Below are positions 44,801 to 53,807 of a DNA stretch of 54,569 nt, piece after piece. Position 1 is the first letter of the stretch. Each line of letters starts with the position of its first letter. The DNA comes from Promethearchaeota archaeon (GTDB taxonomy: Archaea; Asgardarchaeota; Lokiarchaeia; Sigyniarchaeales; Promethearchaeaceae): assembly GCA_018238965.1 (NCBI GenBank), contig JABCSI010000002.1:1-54569 (forward strand). Direction: 5' to 3'. The position numbers were made by a program, and so were the translations under genes. The notes under the pieces were generated by a model that ran no database searches, was not told where the DNA came from, and was given only the letters and a program-made list of their open reading frames with translations.

Positions 44801-47800
44801 ATTGGCCCTACTTTGATTACGGAAATAGGTGGGCAGAAGATGTTGCATATGACGGAGATACTGAATTGGACGGTGACGCCCCAGGAGGTGATCAATCTAA
44901 TTCCCTCGATGGAGGAAGTATGGATTTCGCTGGCTTAGCTTTCGCTTTTGAAACCGAAATCCGAAAAAATATCAGCGAATCAGCCAATTGGGTTCCCAAG
45001 ATGTGGATCACCGGAGCTACGAATTTTACGTTCAAACTCCCCGATAATATTGGAGAATGGACTATCCGGGTTGTGGGCACTGGATTAAGTCAAGAAGGTC
45101 CCAGCAGTGTTTTATGGGGTGATATTCAAACAATTCCAATTAAGAGTTTTCTTCCGTTCTTTGTAGAATATGAAATCAACGGGCCTGTGGTTCAAGATGA
45201 CATAATTTCGTTGAAAGCCTATATTTATAATTATTTAGGAACAGATGTGATTGCCTATGTAGCTATAGATGCTCCGGGGATGGTCGTGCTCAACAATGAA
45301 GTCCAAGAAGTTTTCGTACCCGATAACCATGTTTCTGAAGTAGAGTTTTCGGTATACTGCCGTGATCCCTTCAACCAAAACGTGACTATATTAGCGGCTG
45401 CAAATACAACCTCTGGACCATTTTCGGATGCTAAACTGATCACTACCTATATACATCCCAATGGGCTAGAAATATCTAATCGGGAAATTGGTTTTGTGAA
45501 TGCCGGCGATCCCTTTACTTTGGATTATTATATCGATGAGGATGCCATTTATCATCAAGAAAGGTTAGCAATATACAGTGATCTAATGGATATTTCATTG
45601 GATAGCTGGCAATCCTTGATTGGATACCCCTATGGATGCATTGAGCAAACAATCTCGAAGCTTTTACCCAGTGTGCTGATATATCAATATTTACAGGTGA
45701 CGGACCAATTAACACCTGATTTGGAATTCCAAATTCAACAAATCGTTGCCCAAGGTCTAAGTCGAATCTATGCCATGCAACACACTGATGGAGGGTGGGG
45801 TTGGTGGGAGGAGGATGAGTCTCGATTGTACATGACATCAATTGTCCTTTCGGCACTGGTAGAAATTGATAATGCAGGGTTTTATATCAATGAATATCAC
45901 TTTTCGAATGGATTAACACGGCTATTAAATCAACAGGAGCTAGATGGTTCTTGGAGTCTGGCTTCCTATTACGGAGACACATCTTTCGAAGCGACGGCAT
46001 ATATCGTCCAATTACTGATGAACCAAGACATTGCGGACGTTGAAATTAGTTCTAAAATTGCCTTGGCTGTGTCATATCTTAAAACCGATTGGCAAGATGT
46101 CGCCTATCGGGGATCCTATGGTGCCGCTTTAATGTTCTTAGCTATCCATGATACAATTTATGAAGATGTAGCTCTTGAAGCAGAGTTAATCACCTACTTG
46201 TTGGAAAATAAACAAGTAGGGGTGGACGAAAACTTCTGGACCTTTGAATCAGATGAGAATTGGTACTGGGGTTATTTCGGAGGAACTGTTGAAATTACTG
46301 CCAACGTAATCATGGCTTTGGTCGCCGATGACTACATTACACATTACCCAATTCTCCAGAAAGCGACTCAATTTTTGCTCAATCGAAAAGATAACTACGG
46401 TTGGTGGTCCACTGCGGACACGTCTGCCGCAATCCGGGCACTCATAGACCTAAAAACGGCTACCGTGGTTAACGAAACTATTGAATTTAATGGAACAATT
46501 GAGGTCTTGCTTAATGGAGAAGAGGTGCCATATGCCACCTTAGATTATTCGACCGAGGGAATTCCTCCCGAAATTCAACTTCGACTCGATGCGGGTTTAG
46601 AAATTGGTGCGAATTCTATTTCATTGAATTCTACCGGTGAAGGACAGTTTGTATACATCTTTGAATCCACACAAATAATTCGCATTGAGCCAACTATTGA
46701 TGTTAGCGATGTTATTCCTGTATCCGTCGATACCGCATTCAATGTATCTGTGAATTTTTCGGATGTAGATGCATGGTATTCATTGGAAAACATCTATATT
46801 GAGATTGATGAACTTAATTCAGAGTTCGTGTTATCGGCAGATGGCTCTCCCACAATTATCCAAAATCAAGCTGTGACAGGCGATTCTGCACAGTTCGACT
46901 TAGAAGTCATTGCCCCGGGAACTCAAGGCTCATATTCGTTAGGAAATCTTAAAATTTCCGGAGATGTGGTTTATCACCATCCTACAGAAAACACAACCAC
47001 ATATCAACATTTTCAAAAAGAAATTGGGCCTATCCAAGTAAATGTTGGAAACACACCTGGCGGAGCAAATACAGCTGATTTTATTGGTTTGACCTCTCCC
47101 CTTGCATCGTCTGGGTTGGAGGCTGGAGGTTCTGGTTTAATTGTTACCAAAGAAGGTATTTCCTTGCAAAAGACATATTCGAAGACCTCCCAGTTATTTG
47201 CAGGTGATGTGATAACGGTCTCGATCGATATTACGAATTTAGCTACCGGAAGACAATTTTATGCCTTGGATGATCTTATTCCCGCAGGAACAGAATATTT
47301 TCCGAATTCTCTATCGATTACATCGGAAGATGGTGGCGATTTTGAAGCGGATATAAGTGGATCTCGTCTCCATATTTATTTCCCCGATTTACCTGTCAAT
47401 AGTATTTCGATCTCCTATAAATTGCAGATTTTGGAAATCAAAAATTCATTCGTGGGTAGATGTGAACTGTGGGGGATGTATGATAAGTTTTCCTTAGAAT
47501 ATGGAATTAGTTCGTTGGAAAATATTCCCTTGCAATATTCTACCGATGCAATAATGTATCGTGACCTGGATAGGCCGGTGATCTCAGTACCAAAACTCAA
47601 AGATATAACCGATGATTCTCCGAAAATTCAAATATCATTGTCAGCAGAGGACGAAAATCCGCTCTACAAATATCGCATCTATTACAAGCAATTGAATCAA
47701 TGGCGAGTTCAAAAAGATTTCATTATGGGAAATGGGGAAAATGGAGTAAATCTTGAAATCATCTTGGAATCGCTTACAAATACAGATTCTGAGGTGGAAA

Positions 47801-48051
47801 TTGTTATTGAAATAATGGATATCTACGGAAATATCGCAAGATATACATTTGATCCTTTCAAAATCTTCTCTACACTTCCTCCTTATTTGACCATCGCAAT
47901 AATTGTTGGAGTTTCCATGGGATTGGCTGGTCTGGCCTACGTTCTTACGCGCAAACCTGAATTATTGAAAAAAGCAAATCCGCTTCCTAGCGATTCATCA
48001 ATAGGATCTAACAATAATTCTTCGAAATTTTCATTTGTTGATGAAGAATAG
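41887..48051 (+). CDS. Alpha-2-macroglobulin-like thioester surface protein
   Basis: A 2054-residue secreted protein. The N-terminal signal peptide (residues 6-25, LIAVLLVGCIILQAIALG) is followed by many beta-sandwich macroglobulin-like domains with Tyr/Asp-rich sequence. An intact thioester motif GCIEQ lies at residues 1250-1254 (C1251, Q1254), followed by alpha-helical repeats with HTDGGWGWWEED and DNYGWWSTADTSAAIRAL, the complement-like alpha/alpha toroid. Receptor-binding-like beta domains and a CARDB/Ig-type segment follow. A transmembrane helix at about 1998-2020 and a short basic tail end it. Family members trap proteases or bind surfaces. The bait region, probably between residues 960 and 1040, is Tyr/Trp/Gly-rich. 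Confidence 0.9.
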   Translation: MKKNRKLIAVLLVGCIILQAIALGAAGTGAFSNVDPYVDQDPSEIEETTHESISSHYSPYSFPVTEQTSLFTEMDADSEQEITSTEPQSAYWWDTDFALTINLEKYAYTVEEDINIEFHVSNNFTAVANHAIYVKVYAGYWRDWYDYYGYYYSYDEAEYTLMEEVVVYTMSDGHAVLSLTDTYAEGMYTIFATDNNMEVYKEFTVGNEGIFVKSPRYYRAGQNFRAGIHLVDLPDFSPLSLAEFTYSISYYDWNNGEWNTSITGDGSVDANGYSFLEFYIPEELEDKYYLKLEVQIFGSEAEFSMNLYQSWDYYYYSLWGGEQATASQNIQYVVTTDKTIYSLGETIHIRAMVLEYSFMNETKSPLINTPIQVVVNNPDEFAVYWVEILTDNSGILTFDFPIALDTDIGTYSIQFRYGENSYSYPVKVQYYEKPVFRVEIDTFGKMFFPDNHDQIIGPDTFFTGDIVAEYYFGQNVIGATVDIEILTYWDEIVYSETGITDSEGRYHFNVNLDDLSDLYYSFTAHAVVTDEYGRTAEISQRFTRIEETYLWGYVRPWAPEPGDMIDYYFYAYQFLMGTGGYYWNYEYNPLSNVTVNINVYGIHSFLLDESILRTKQYITSHTGVTNDFGSGSLQFQLDSATTAAYDYFQIEITMELEDGRSATSQSYFRYKKYSLSVELDKTTYQRGDTVEIIATYEDIVAGAMVEGQGKLYIYDSSYQLVGKSTMLYDGEEHISFALSDYAKEGTYYLYSYVTSESNSYYGGYTYHSAYVRFEVGESYEIDIDTNISTTDTQGRRYLVQSGDSVEISGISNVPSNNYHYLEIYKRGLLYSTPLELIDGAFSYTIEVDDLLAPDFTVFVYTISDSGKIIENYLVFQVEVESGFTLSTDKEMYEPGDTITLTITPTSDSPTLVALSFIDSAVLDVEPEDDSELAYFSSYNYAAYLQSSSSWGVGYDGSNYWWIGYGSPNGFWYWPYFDYGNRWAEDVAYDGDTELDGDAPGGDQSNSLDGGSMDFAGLAFAFETEIRKNISESANWVPKMWITGATNFTFKLPDNIGEWTIRVVGTGLSQEGPSSVLWGDIQTIPIKSFLPFFVEYEINGPVVQDDIISLKAYIYNYLGTDVIAYVAIDAPGMVVLNNEVQEVFVPDNHVSEVEFSVYCRDPFNQNVTILAAANTTSGPFSDAKLITTYIHPNGLEISNREIGFVNAGDPFTLDYYIDEDAIYHQERLAIYSDLMDISLDSWQSLIGYPYGCIEQTISKLLPSVLIYQYLQVTDQLTPDLEFQIQQIVAQGLSRIYAMQHTDGGWGWWEEDESRLYMTSIVLSALVEIDNAGFYINEYHFSNGLTRLLNQQELDGSWSLASYYGDTSFEATAYIVQLLMNQDIADVEISSKIALAVSYLKTDWQDVAYRGSYGAALMFLAIHDTIYEDVALEAELITYLLENKQVGVDENFWTFESDENWYWGYFGGTVEITANVIMALVADDYITHYPILQKATQFLLNRKDNYGWWSTADTSAAIRALIDLKTATVVNETIEFNGTIEVLLNGEEVPYATLDYSTEGIPPEIQLRLDAGLEIGANSISLNSTGEGQFVYIFESTQIIRIEPTIDVSDVIPVSVDTAFNVSVNFSDVDAWYSLENIYIEIDELNSEFVLSADGSPTIIQNQAVTGDSAQFDLEVIAPGTQGSYSLGNLKISGDVVYHHPTENTTTYQHFQKEIGPIQVNVGNTPGGANTADFIGLTSPLASSGLEAGGSGLIVTKEGISLQKTYSKTSQLFAGDVITVSIDITNLATGRQFYALDDLIPAGTEYFPNSLSITSEDGGDFEADISGSRLHIYFPDLPVNSISISYKLQILEIKNSFVGRCELWGMYDKFSLEYGISSLENIPLQYSTDAIMYRDLDRPVISVPKLKDITDDSPKIQISLSAEDENPLYKYRIYYKQLNQWRVQKDFIMGNGENGVNLEIILESLTNTDSEVEIVIEIMDIYGNIARYTFDPFKIFSTLPPYLTIAIIVGVSMGLAGLAYVLTRKPELLKKANPLPSDSSIGSNNNSSKFSFVDEE

Positions 48052-48372
48052 GAGCCAGATCTTCAAAATTTTTTTTCATTTTTATCATTTCCTTTTTTGT
48101 ATTCATACTTCAACTATTTTTGATGGGTGAGCTTGATGATGTATGAAGAAAAATAAAGATTACATGAAATCTGATTCTTTTGTTCAGTTTTTTATGGATT
48201 TCCCCTCTTCTTATTTCTGATTATGAAAATAGAACCAGTTCTTAACCTAATCTGATTTTTCACTTTGTAGTTATGAACAACATGATTGGAGTATAACATT
48301 TAGATGTGATGAAACAAAGACATTAAAGTGATCCAATTTATTAGAAATTATTAAAAATTTAGGTGTTTAGGG
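48052..48372. other. Intergenic with terminator
   Basis: A run of eight T (48069-48076), 18 bp after the stop codon, is a likely terminator. The remainder is AT-rich; a possible box C (TGATGAT, 48133-48139) and box D (CTGA) are present but the pattern is too weak to call an sRNA. Confidence 0.4.
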
Positions 48373-49335
48373 ATGGAAAAAAGAAAAGAAGCAAAAAAAA
48401 TAGCCCGAAAGGCCCAATGGACTTATTTTTCGACATGTTCCTGTTCTTTAACGCAGATCAAGCCCTTTCAAGATGTTTTTGATAACAAAGATGATGATGT
48501 TTTAAAAGCAGCTATGGGATTAACAGGAGGAATGTTCTTAAAAGGTTCAACTTGTGGTGTCGTTTTTAGTGGAGCCCTAACTTTGGCGATGTTAATGGAT
48601 AAGGAAATACCCGAATGGAAAACAGCTGATGAAATTAAACTACATTCTTTGATTAAGGATTACTATACTTGGTTTGATGGGAAATATGGAACGACTCTCT
48701 GTCGAGAAAGATCAAAGTTGAATTTATGGAAACTCAGAGGTGTGTTGAGTTGTTTTCTCCCCCATACAATATATAAAGGGTTATCACATACAGGGGGAAC
48801 TGGAAAATATATTCATTCTATTAAAGATCTTGAATTTGAAATAGAGATGAATCAAGATTCTGATTTTCCCAATAATTTTCATTGTGCTAAGCAAGTTTTA
48901 GAAAAAATTAGAGAAGAGACAGAAATCGGCAATTCTACTGTGGAAAGAATCTCAATCGCACTTGATGGGGGTGTAGGATTACAAGGTGGTGCTTGTGGAG
49001 CTATGGCTGGGGCTATTATGGCAATTAGTTTACATTTAGCGAAAAATATCAGAAAATCTGGGGTTTTATCAAATTGGAAAGATTTTATTCTAAGTCCAGG
49101 GAAATTGAGTAAGCAGAAGTCTTTCGATGATTTTTTCAGTGTTGGGGGTAAATTAATGGATAGCTTCTTAGAAAAAACGCATAGTTTGGAATGTAAGGAT
49201 ATATCTAATACGGAATTTAACAGTTTGAAGGAATTTCAACAATTTGGTGGATCGGATTCCTCCAAAGTATGTCATGAATTAATAGATTTTGCGGCAAATA
49301 AAGCCATTGAACTAATAAATAAAAGCAGAGAATAA
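48373..49335 (+). CDS. C_GCAxxG_C_C family redox protein, duplicated
   Basis: A 320-residue protein with two copies of the C_GCAxxG_C_C domain (normally about 120-150 residues, one copy). The first copy has MGLTGGMFLKGSTCGVVFSG (about 54-73) and downstream Cys residues (CRERS). The second has LDGGVGLQGGACGAMAGAIM (about 197-216), followed by LEC and VCHEL. The first copy reads STCGVVFSG in place of GCAxxG. The conserved Cys pattern suggests a redox-active or metal-bound function, which has not been established for the family. No operon partner. Confidence 0.82.
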   Translation: MEKRKEAKKIARKAQWTYFSTCSCSLTQIKPFQDVFDNKDDDVLKAAMGLTGGMFLKGSTCGVVFSGALTLAMLMDKEIPEWKTADEIKLHSLIKDYYTWFDGKYGTTLCRERSKLNLWKLRGVLSCFLPHTIYKGLSHTGGTGKYIHSIKDLEFEIEMNQDSDFPNNFHCAKQVLEKIREETEIGNSTVERISIALDGGVGLQGGACGAMAGAIMAISLHLAKNIRKSGVLSNWKDFILSPGKLSKQKSFDDFFSVGGKLMDSFLEKTHSLECKDISNTEFNSLKEFQQFGGSDSSKVCHELIDFAANKAIELINKSRE

Positions 49336-49398
49336 AAATACAGTGAGTTCCATTCAATGGAATAACACATATAAAAAAGGAAACTCCCTGTATATCTG

Positions 49399-50790
49399 TT
49401 ACAAATTGGATTTTTTATTATTATGGATTTTTTCAATTTCTATTCTTACAGTTTTCAAATATTCTCCATCCAGCGGATAATATTTCATTCCAATTATCCC
49501 AATAACCAGAAATACAATCGGAAATACGGACATTAGAAGACGTAATCCATTGACTACGCTTGATGTGACATTCTCTGGCTCAAACACCTTCCATCCAACA
49601 GTAGAAAATACACTACTAATTGAAAGGAAAACAAGAATTGTGGAAAGACGCATAAAAAAAGCAGTTACTCCCCAATATCCTCCCTCGGATCGTGTTCCCG
49701 TTTTATATTCATCTTCATCAACCACATCTCCCAGAACTAAATCAACATTGAGCATGGATCCGGACAATCCTATTCCAATAAAGGGGAAGAAAATCATTCC
49801 TTGAATTAAATTGGTAATAAACAACATTGGCACTAGAGACAGTATCCAGCAGAATTGGGAAATCATCCAGGTTTTCCTGGCTCCTATTTTCTTTACCACC
49901 AATTTCCACACATTTATGAATATGGCACCGAAAATGAAAGCTTCTCCAAGAAGAAGTCCCCAATAAAACGAATCTTCAATATTGAGGACATATTGTCCAT
50001 AAAGAGGAACAATTGCTGGCAAAATTCCATACACATACCAGTTTGATACTTCGGTTACTATGAACCACATGAACGATTTATTCTTCATTGCGATCTTCAA
50101 AGATGCAAAGAAGGATGGAGTGTCTTTATAATCATTACTGAACTCCTTTCGCTCACGGGGTCCCCAGATTAAAAATATTACAGCACCGATGATAACTAAA
50201 ATTCCGATTAGCGCTCCAACCCATCGATACAGTGGAAATGAATCAGGATCAGTTAGATCACTAATAATAAATGTCGGAAGAAGAAAAGCCATAAGCAAGG
50301 CTATTATCCCAATTATTTGTTTGATATTCATAGCCTTAATTCGTAATTCTGGCTCCATAAATACTTCAGGGAACATACATGTCTGGTTTAGATTATACAT
50401 TGTGTAGAAAAATTCGAAAATACAAATAATTACAATGAAATAAGTCAATTTGAGTGAATAGGTGCCATTAATAGGTGGAGTAAATAATATTATCATCATA
50501 ATCGCTAAGGGAATAATGGAAATCAACACATAGGGCCGACGTCTCCCGAAACGTGTATGGGTTCGATCTGAAACATATCCAAGCAAAGGGTCGTTGATAC
50601 TATTCCAAAGGCTCCAAATAATAAATCCGACTGTGATATGATTTACTTCCAAGCCTACAATGGCAAAATAGAACGTGAATATGTAAATTGAGAAGGTTTG
50701 ATAAGAAAGTATATCCGAAAATTGAGCAAATCCGTAGGCCAAAATACGGGAAAATTTAGAATTGTCAGTGTCCGTTTTCATGTTCATCAA
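49399..50790 (-). CDS. GPH-family (MelB-like) cation:sugar symporter
   Basis: Integral membrane transporter of 463 residues with about 12 hydrophobic helices, in the major facilitator superfamily. The cytoplasmic-loop signature NDPLLGYVSDRTHTRFGRRR (about 66-85) is the hallmark of the glycoside-pentoside-hexuronide:cation symporters. Start is ambiguous among closely spaced Met codons (M1, M2, M4). Substrate is not evident; no sugar catabolic genes are adjacent. Confidence 0.85.
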   Translation of the reverse strand: MMNMKTDTDNSKFSRILAYGFAQFSDILSYQTFSIYIFTFYFAIVGLEVNHITVGFIIWSLWNSINDPLLGYVSDRTHTRFGRRRPYVLISIIPLAIMMIILFTPPINGTYSLKLTYFIVIICIFEFFYTMYNLNQTCMFPEVFMEPELRIKAMNIKQIIGIIALLMAFLLPTFIISDLTDPDSFPLYRWVGALIGILVIIGAVIFLIWGPRERKEFSNDYKDTPSFFASLKIAMKNKSFMWFIVTEVSNWYVYGILPAIVPLYGQYVLNIEDSFYWGLLLGEAFIFGAIFINVWKLVVKKIGARKTWMISQFCWILSLVPMLFITNLIQGMIFFPFIGIGLSGSMLNVDLVLGDVVDEDEYKTGTRSEGGYWGVTAFFMRLSTILVFLSISSVFSTVGWKVFEPENVTSSVVNGLRLLMSVFPIVFLVIGIIGMKYYPLDGEYLKTVRIEIEKIHNNKKSNL

Positions 50791-50924
50791 TAATACCCCC
50801 TACCTTTTGAATAATAAAGGTTTCTCCCCAAATAACAGATTTGGAGTATCAATCGAATTCAGAAAATAGAAATTGAAGAAGAAAAGAAAGGATAAATATA
50901 ATATAAAATATATACCACCTACTC

Positions 50925-51371
50925 ATGTCTGAATCACTGAAAATCGGGATCATCATTTGCGATCGCTATTCCACTTGTGCAGGGGGAAAATGTTTTCGAT
51001 CTCTTAGAGAGAGGGAAGGTGCCTTTCGAGAGTATCTCAATCAAGAAGTTGAATTGGTTGGGTTCACTACTTGTGGAGGCTGTCCTGGAGGCAATATTGA
51101 ATATGCTCCTGAAGAAATGAAGAATAACGGTGCCCAAGTCATACACCTTGCCACCGGATTAGTGGTTGGGTACCCTCCTTGTCCCTACACTACCCATTTC
51201 AAAGCCTTTATTGAATCAAAATATCAATTGAAGGTCGTAATTGGAACACATCCTATTCCTCAGAAGTACTTTCTAACCCATTCCGAATTGCAAACTTGGA
51301 AAGACCCAGAATGGAAAGAAATGCTGGAACCAACAATGTGCGATGAACCTATGCGGAAAGCATACGACTAG
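50925..51371 (+). CDS. CGGC-domain protein
   Basis: A 148-residue protein of the CGGC-domain family, named for the motif seen here as TTCGGCPGGN (about 47-56). Other cysteines lie in YSTCAGGKC near the N-terminus and GYPPCPY in the middle; with the CGGC they could bind metal. The function of the family is unknown; metal binding is often assumed. ATG follows a purine-rich stretch. The AEC-type permease gene starts 89 bp downstream on the same strand. Confidence 0.88.
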   Translation: MSESLKIGIIICDRYSTCAGGKCFRSLREREGAFREYLNQEVELVGFTTCGGCPGGNIEYAPEEMKNNGAQVIHLATGLVVGYPPCPYTTHFKAFIESKYQLKVVIGTHPIPQKYFLTHSELQTWKDPEWKEMLEPTMCDEPMRKAYD

Positions 51372-51459
51372 CCTCACACGACCCCGCATGACCCTACATT
51401 ATCCAACTCGGTAATTGATTCACAAAATTAAATACCCGCCAATCATTGAATCACATATA

Positions 51460-52422
51460 ATGGATTGGGCTCTCTTTTTGAATTTATCCTTAGTATATGG
51501 GTATATCGCTCTGGGTGCGATTTTGGGCATTGTTCTCGGGCGATATCGGGAAAAATTTCAGAAGACCGCAGTCAATGTTCTCATTAACTTCATTACACCT
51601 ATCCAAATCTTCATAACTATTCTCGTTTCGGCTTTTGGTCTTAATTTATCCTCCATATTGCAAATTTTGGGTATGGCGATTTTTGCCCATTATATTCAAT
51701 TTTATATAGGATTACGATATTTTAAACACAAGAAGAATCCCAATTCGCAAATCGGCGCCCAGATACTTCACGGTTCCTTTCCAAACTCCCTATATTTTAT
51801 GGTTCCGCTCATCCTTTTTATTTTTCCCAATGAACTTCTGATTATTCCTGTGATCTATGCCAGTTCCAGTCTTACTCTAAAAGCATCCGTCTTACAGTTT
51901 CAAGTTCACCATTTGGGTGCTAAGATAGAAGAATCTTCATTGTGGGCAATTATTCGCAAGATTTTACTATTTCCTCCCTTTTTGGGGATTATACTTGGGC
52001 TTGGGTGTCGTTTGATTCCACTCATTCAAACCAGTGTATTCCTAGAATCAATAAAATCTCCCATTAGTTTCGTAACCTCCGCTACGAGTGCAGTGCTCAT
52101 AGGCATGAGCCTGGTAGGTTTATCCAAAGAAGCACTTAAATCTTATTGGAAATTAATGCGAGAAATTTCGGTGATCCGCTTTGGATTGGGATTTTTAGTT
52201 TTCCTTGCTTTTGGATTTTTCTTACGGTTTCCATCGGATCAAACAGCCATACGCACGATTCTTCTTCTCACAGTGTGTGCACCTCCCGCTCAGAACAATG
52301 TAATTTACACCATGTATTTTGAATTTGATGAACAACTGAGTGCCGTGAGTGTGGTTGTGCTTACCATAGTTGGTTTGATGTTGATGCCTTTGTTGCTGTG
52401 GTTTGGTATGGCTGTTTTGTAA
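51460..52422 (+). CDS. AEC-family permease
   Basis: Integral membrane protein of 320 residues with about ten hydrophobic helices, of the auxin efflux carrier/malonate-type AEC family. The central loop separates two halves, and the last helices contain CAPPAQNNVIYTMYFEFDEQ and AVSVVVLTIVGLMLMPLLLW, similar to the PPAxN...L..TLP segment of the family. ATG 51460 is preferred over TTG 51415, whose first residues are polar and unlike a transporter start. Substrate (organic acid or metabolite) unknown. Confidence 0.8.
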   Translation: MDWALFLNLSLVYGYIALGAILGIVLGRYREKFQKTAVNVLINFITPIQIFITILVSAFGLNLSSILQILGMAIFAHYIQFYIGLRYFKHKKNPNSQIGAQILHGSFPNSLYFMVPLILFIFPNELLIIPVIYASSSLTLKASVLQFQVHHLGAKIEESSLWAIIRKILLFPPFLGIILGLGCRLIPLIQTSVFLESIKSPISFVTSATSAVLIGMSLVGLSKEALKSYWKLMREISVIRFGLGFLVFLAFGFFLRFPSDQTAIRTILLLTVCAPPAQNNVIYTMYFEFDEQLSAVSVVVLTIVGLMLMPLLLWFGMAVL

Positions 52423-52500
52423 AATAAAATAAAATGTAAAGAAGGAAAAAAATTAATTTTGTTAGTTAAGATCGTTATATTTGCTCGAAATCAGTCCAGA

Positions 52501-53775
52501 TTAATCAAGATCATTCATAAGATCCTTCAAAACTCGACTGACCAAAAAGCGTTGAATATTGCGGGATCCACCGATTACTTCCTGGATTCGACTGACATTG
52601 AGTGCCCGATCCATCTTTAAATTATCGGTGTAGGCAATTCCTCCGCATAAATGTTGGGCTTCATAGGCAATTTTATGGGAGAGCTGAGAGGTTACGGTTT
52701 TTATCCCGGAGCTGAGGGTGGCATTATAGCGGGTGAATTTAGGTTCAGGATGTTCTACAAATTTGCGATATTCCGTTCCCATGTGTAATCCAATGCTTGT
52801 GGCAGCCAATAACTCGGAAAAGAGCTCGCTCATCGGGAAGGACACCGCTTCGTATGAAAATATGGGCTTCCCAAATTGAACACGATAATTCTGATACATG
52901 AAGGCTGTGATCATCGACAACCAACTCACTCCTAAACTGGAACCAACAATAGTTCCGCGTTCGGCAACCAATCCTGAGAAAAGATGTTCATATCCTTTTC
53001 CCTGTTCTGCTACAATATTTTCTCGGGGGATATTCACACCATTGAACAGTGTTTGTCCAATGTGAACCCGTGGTACTGCAGGGATTCCAAGTCGAGGCGT
53101 TTCTAATCCTCCAAATGTCCGTTCTGCAACAAGTTGATACATTGTTTTGCGAGGTTGGTCAACATCAGCCACCGCATAGACTATGAAATAATCGGCTTTG
53201 GGTCCATTGGTGGTAAAAACTTTCTCGCCAGTAACGGTGATATAATCGGGATGCTCTACCGCCAGAGTTTTCATATTTACGGCATCGGATCCTTGGGTCG
53301 GCTCGGTAATGCAGATACTGCCAACTTTCTCACCCGAAAGGACATCCTTGAGGATTTGTTGGATTTTTGGGTTATCTTTTCCATGTTGGAAGAGAGGATT
53401 TGTAAAGATGAGTCCAGATACTACTCGAGCTAAATCCAATTCAGGATCGACAATGGAGGTAACCATTGCGAGCAAGAGTTCAAATCTCATGCCAAAGTGC
53501 TTTCCTTCACCATATGGATTTAGACGTTGCATATAGTTTCCCTTTCCTAATATGGGAAAGAGCCCATAGACATCCTTGGAAAAATCAACTAGGGGTTCGA
53601 CTTCCTTCAACATGAAATCTTCCAATTCCAGTAAAAATTCGCGTTCCTCCTCTGAAATCAATGGATAAATGAATTTGTTGAATATTTTAAATATGGCCTT
53701 GGTAGTTATCTTCTTTTTTATTTCGGGATCGATGATTTGCACCCCAAGTTCTTCCTTGTAGCTCATTTTTTTCAT
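52501..53775 (-). CDS. Acyl-CoA dehydrogenase
   Basis: FAD-dependent acyl-CoA dehydrogenase of 424 residues. Motifs: CITEPTQGSDAVNMKT (FAD/CoA region), GEKVFTTNGPKADYFIVYA, VNIPRENIVAEQGKGYEHL, and a C-terminal helical domain with YEAQHLCGGIAYTDNLKMDR and EVIGGSRNIQRFLVSRVLKD. It lies 32 bp downstream of the SDR gene in the same direction, suggesting a fatty-acid or branched-chain acyl-CoA oxidation operon. Electron acceptor genes (EtfAB) are not in the window. Confidence 0.93.
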   Translation of the reverse strand: MKKMSYKEELGVQIIDPEIKKKITTKAIFKIFNKFIYPLISEEEREFLLELEDFMLKEVEPLVDFSKDVYGLFPILGKGNYMQRLNPYGEGKHFGMRFELLLAMVTSIVDPELDLARVVSGLIFTNPLFQHGKDNPKIQQILKDVLSGEKVGSICITEPTQGSDAVNMKTLAVEHPDYITVTGEKVFTTNGPKADYFIVYAVADVDQPRKTMYQLVAERTFGGLETPRLGIPAVPRVHIGQTLFNGVNIPRENIVAEQGKGYEHLFSGLVAERGTIVGSSLGVSWLSMITAFMYQNYRVQFGKPIFSYEAVSFPMSELFSELLAATSIGLHMGTEYRKFVEHPEPKFTRYNATLSSGIKTVTSQLSHKIAYEAQHLCGGIAYTDNLKMDRALNVSRIQEVIGGSRNIQRFLVSRVLKDLMNDLD

Positions 53776-53807
53776 CTCTTTTCTTTTCTTATAATTTCAT
53801 TATTTCT

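Noticed and set aside
48133-48176. Box C/D sRNA candidate (TGATGAT ... CTGA)
   Set aside because: The spacing is short and there is no D'/C' pair, so the match is at chance level in AT-rich DNA.
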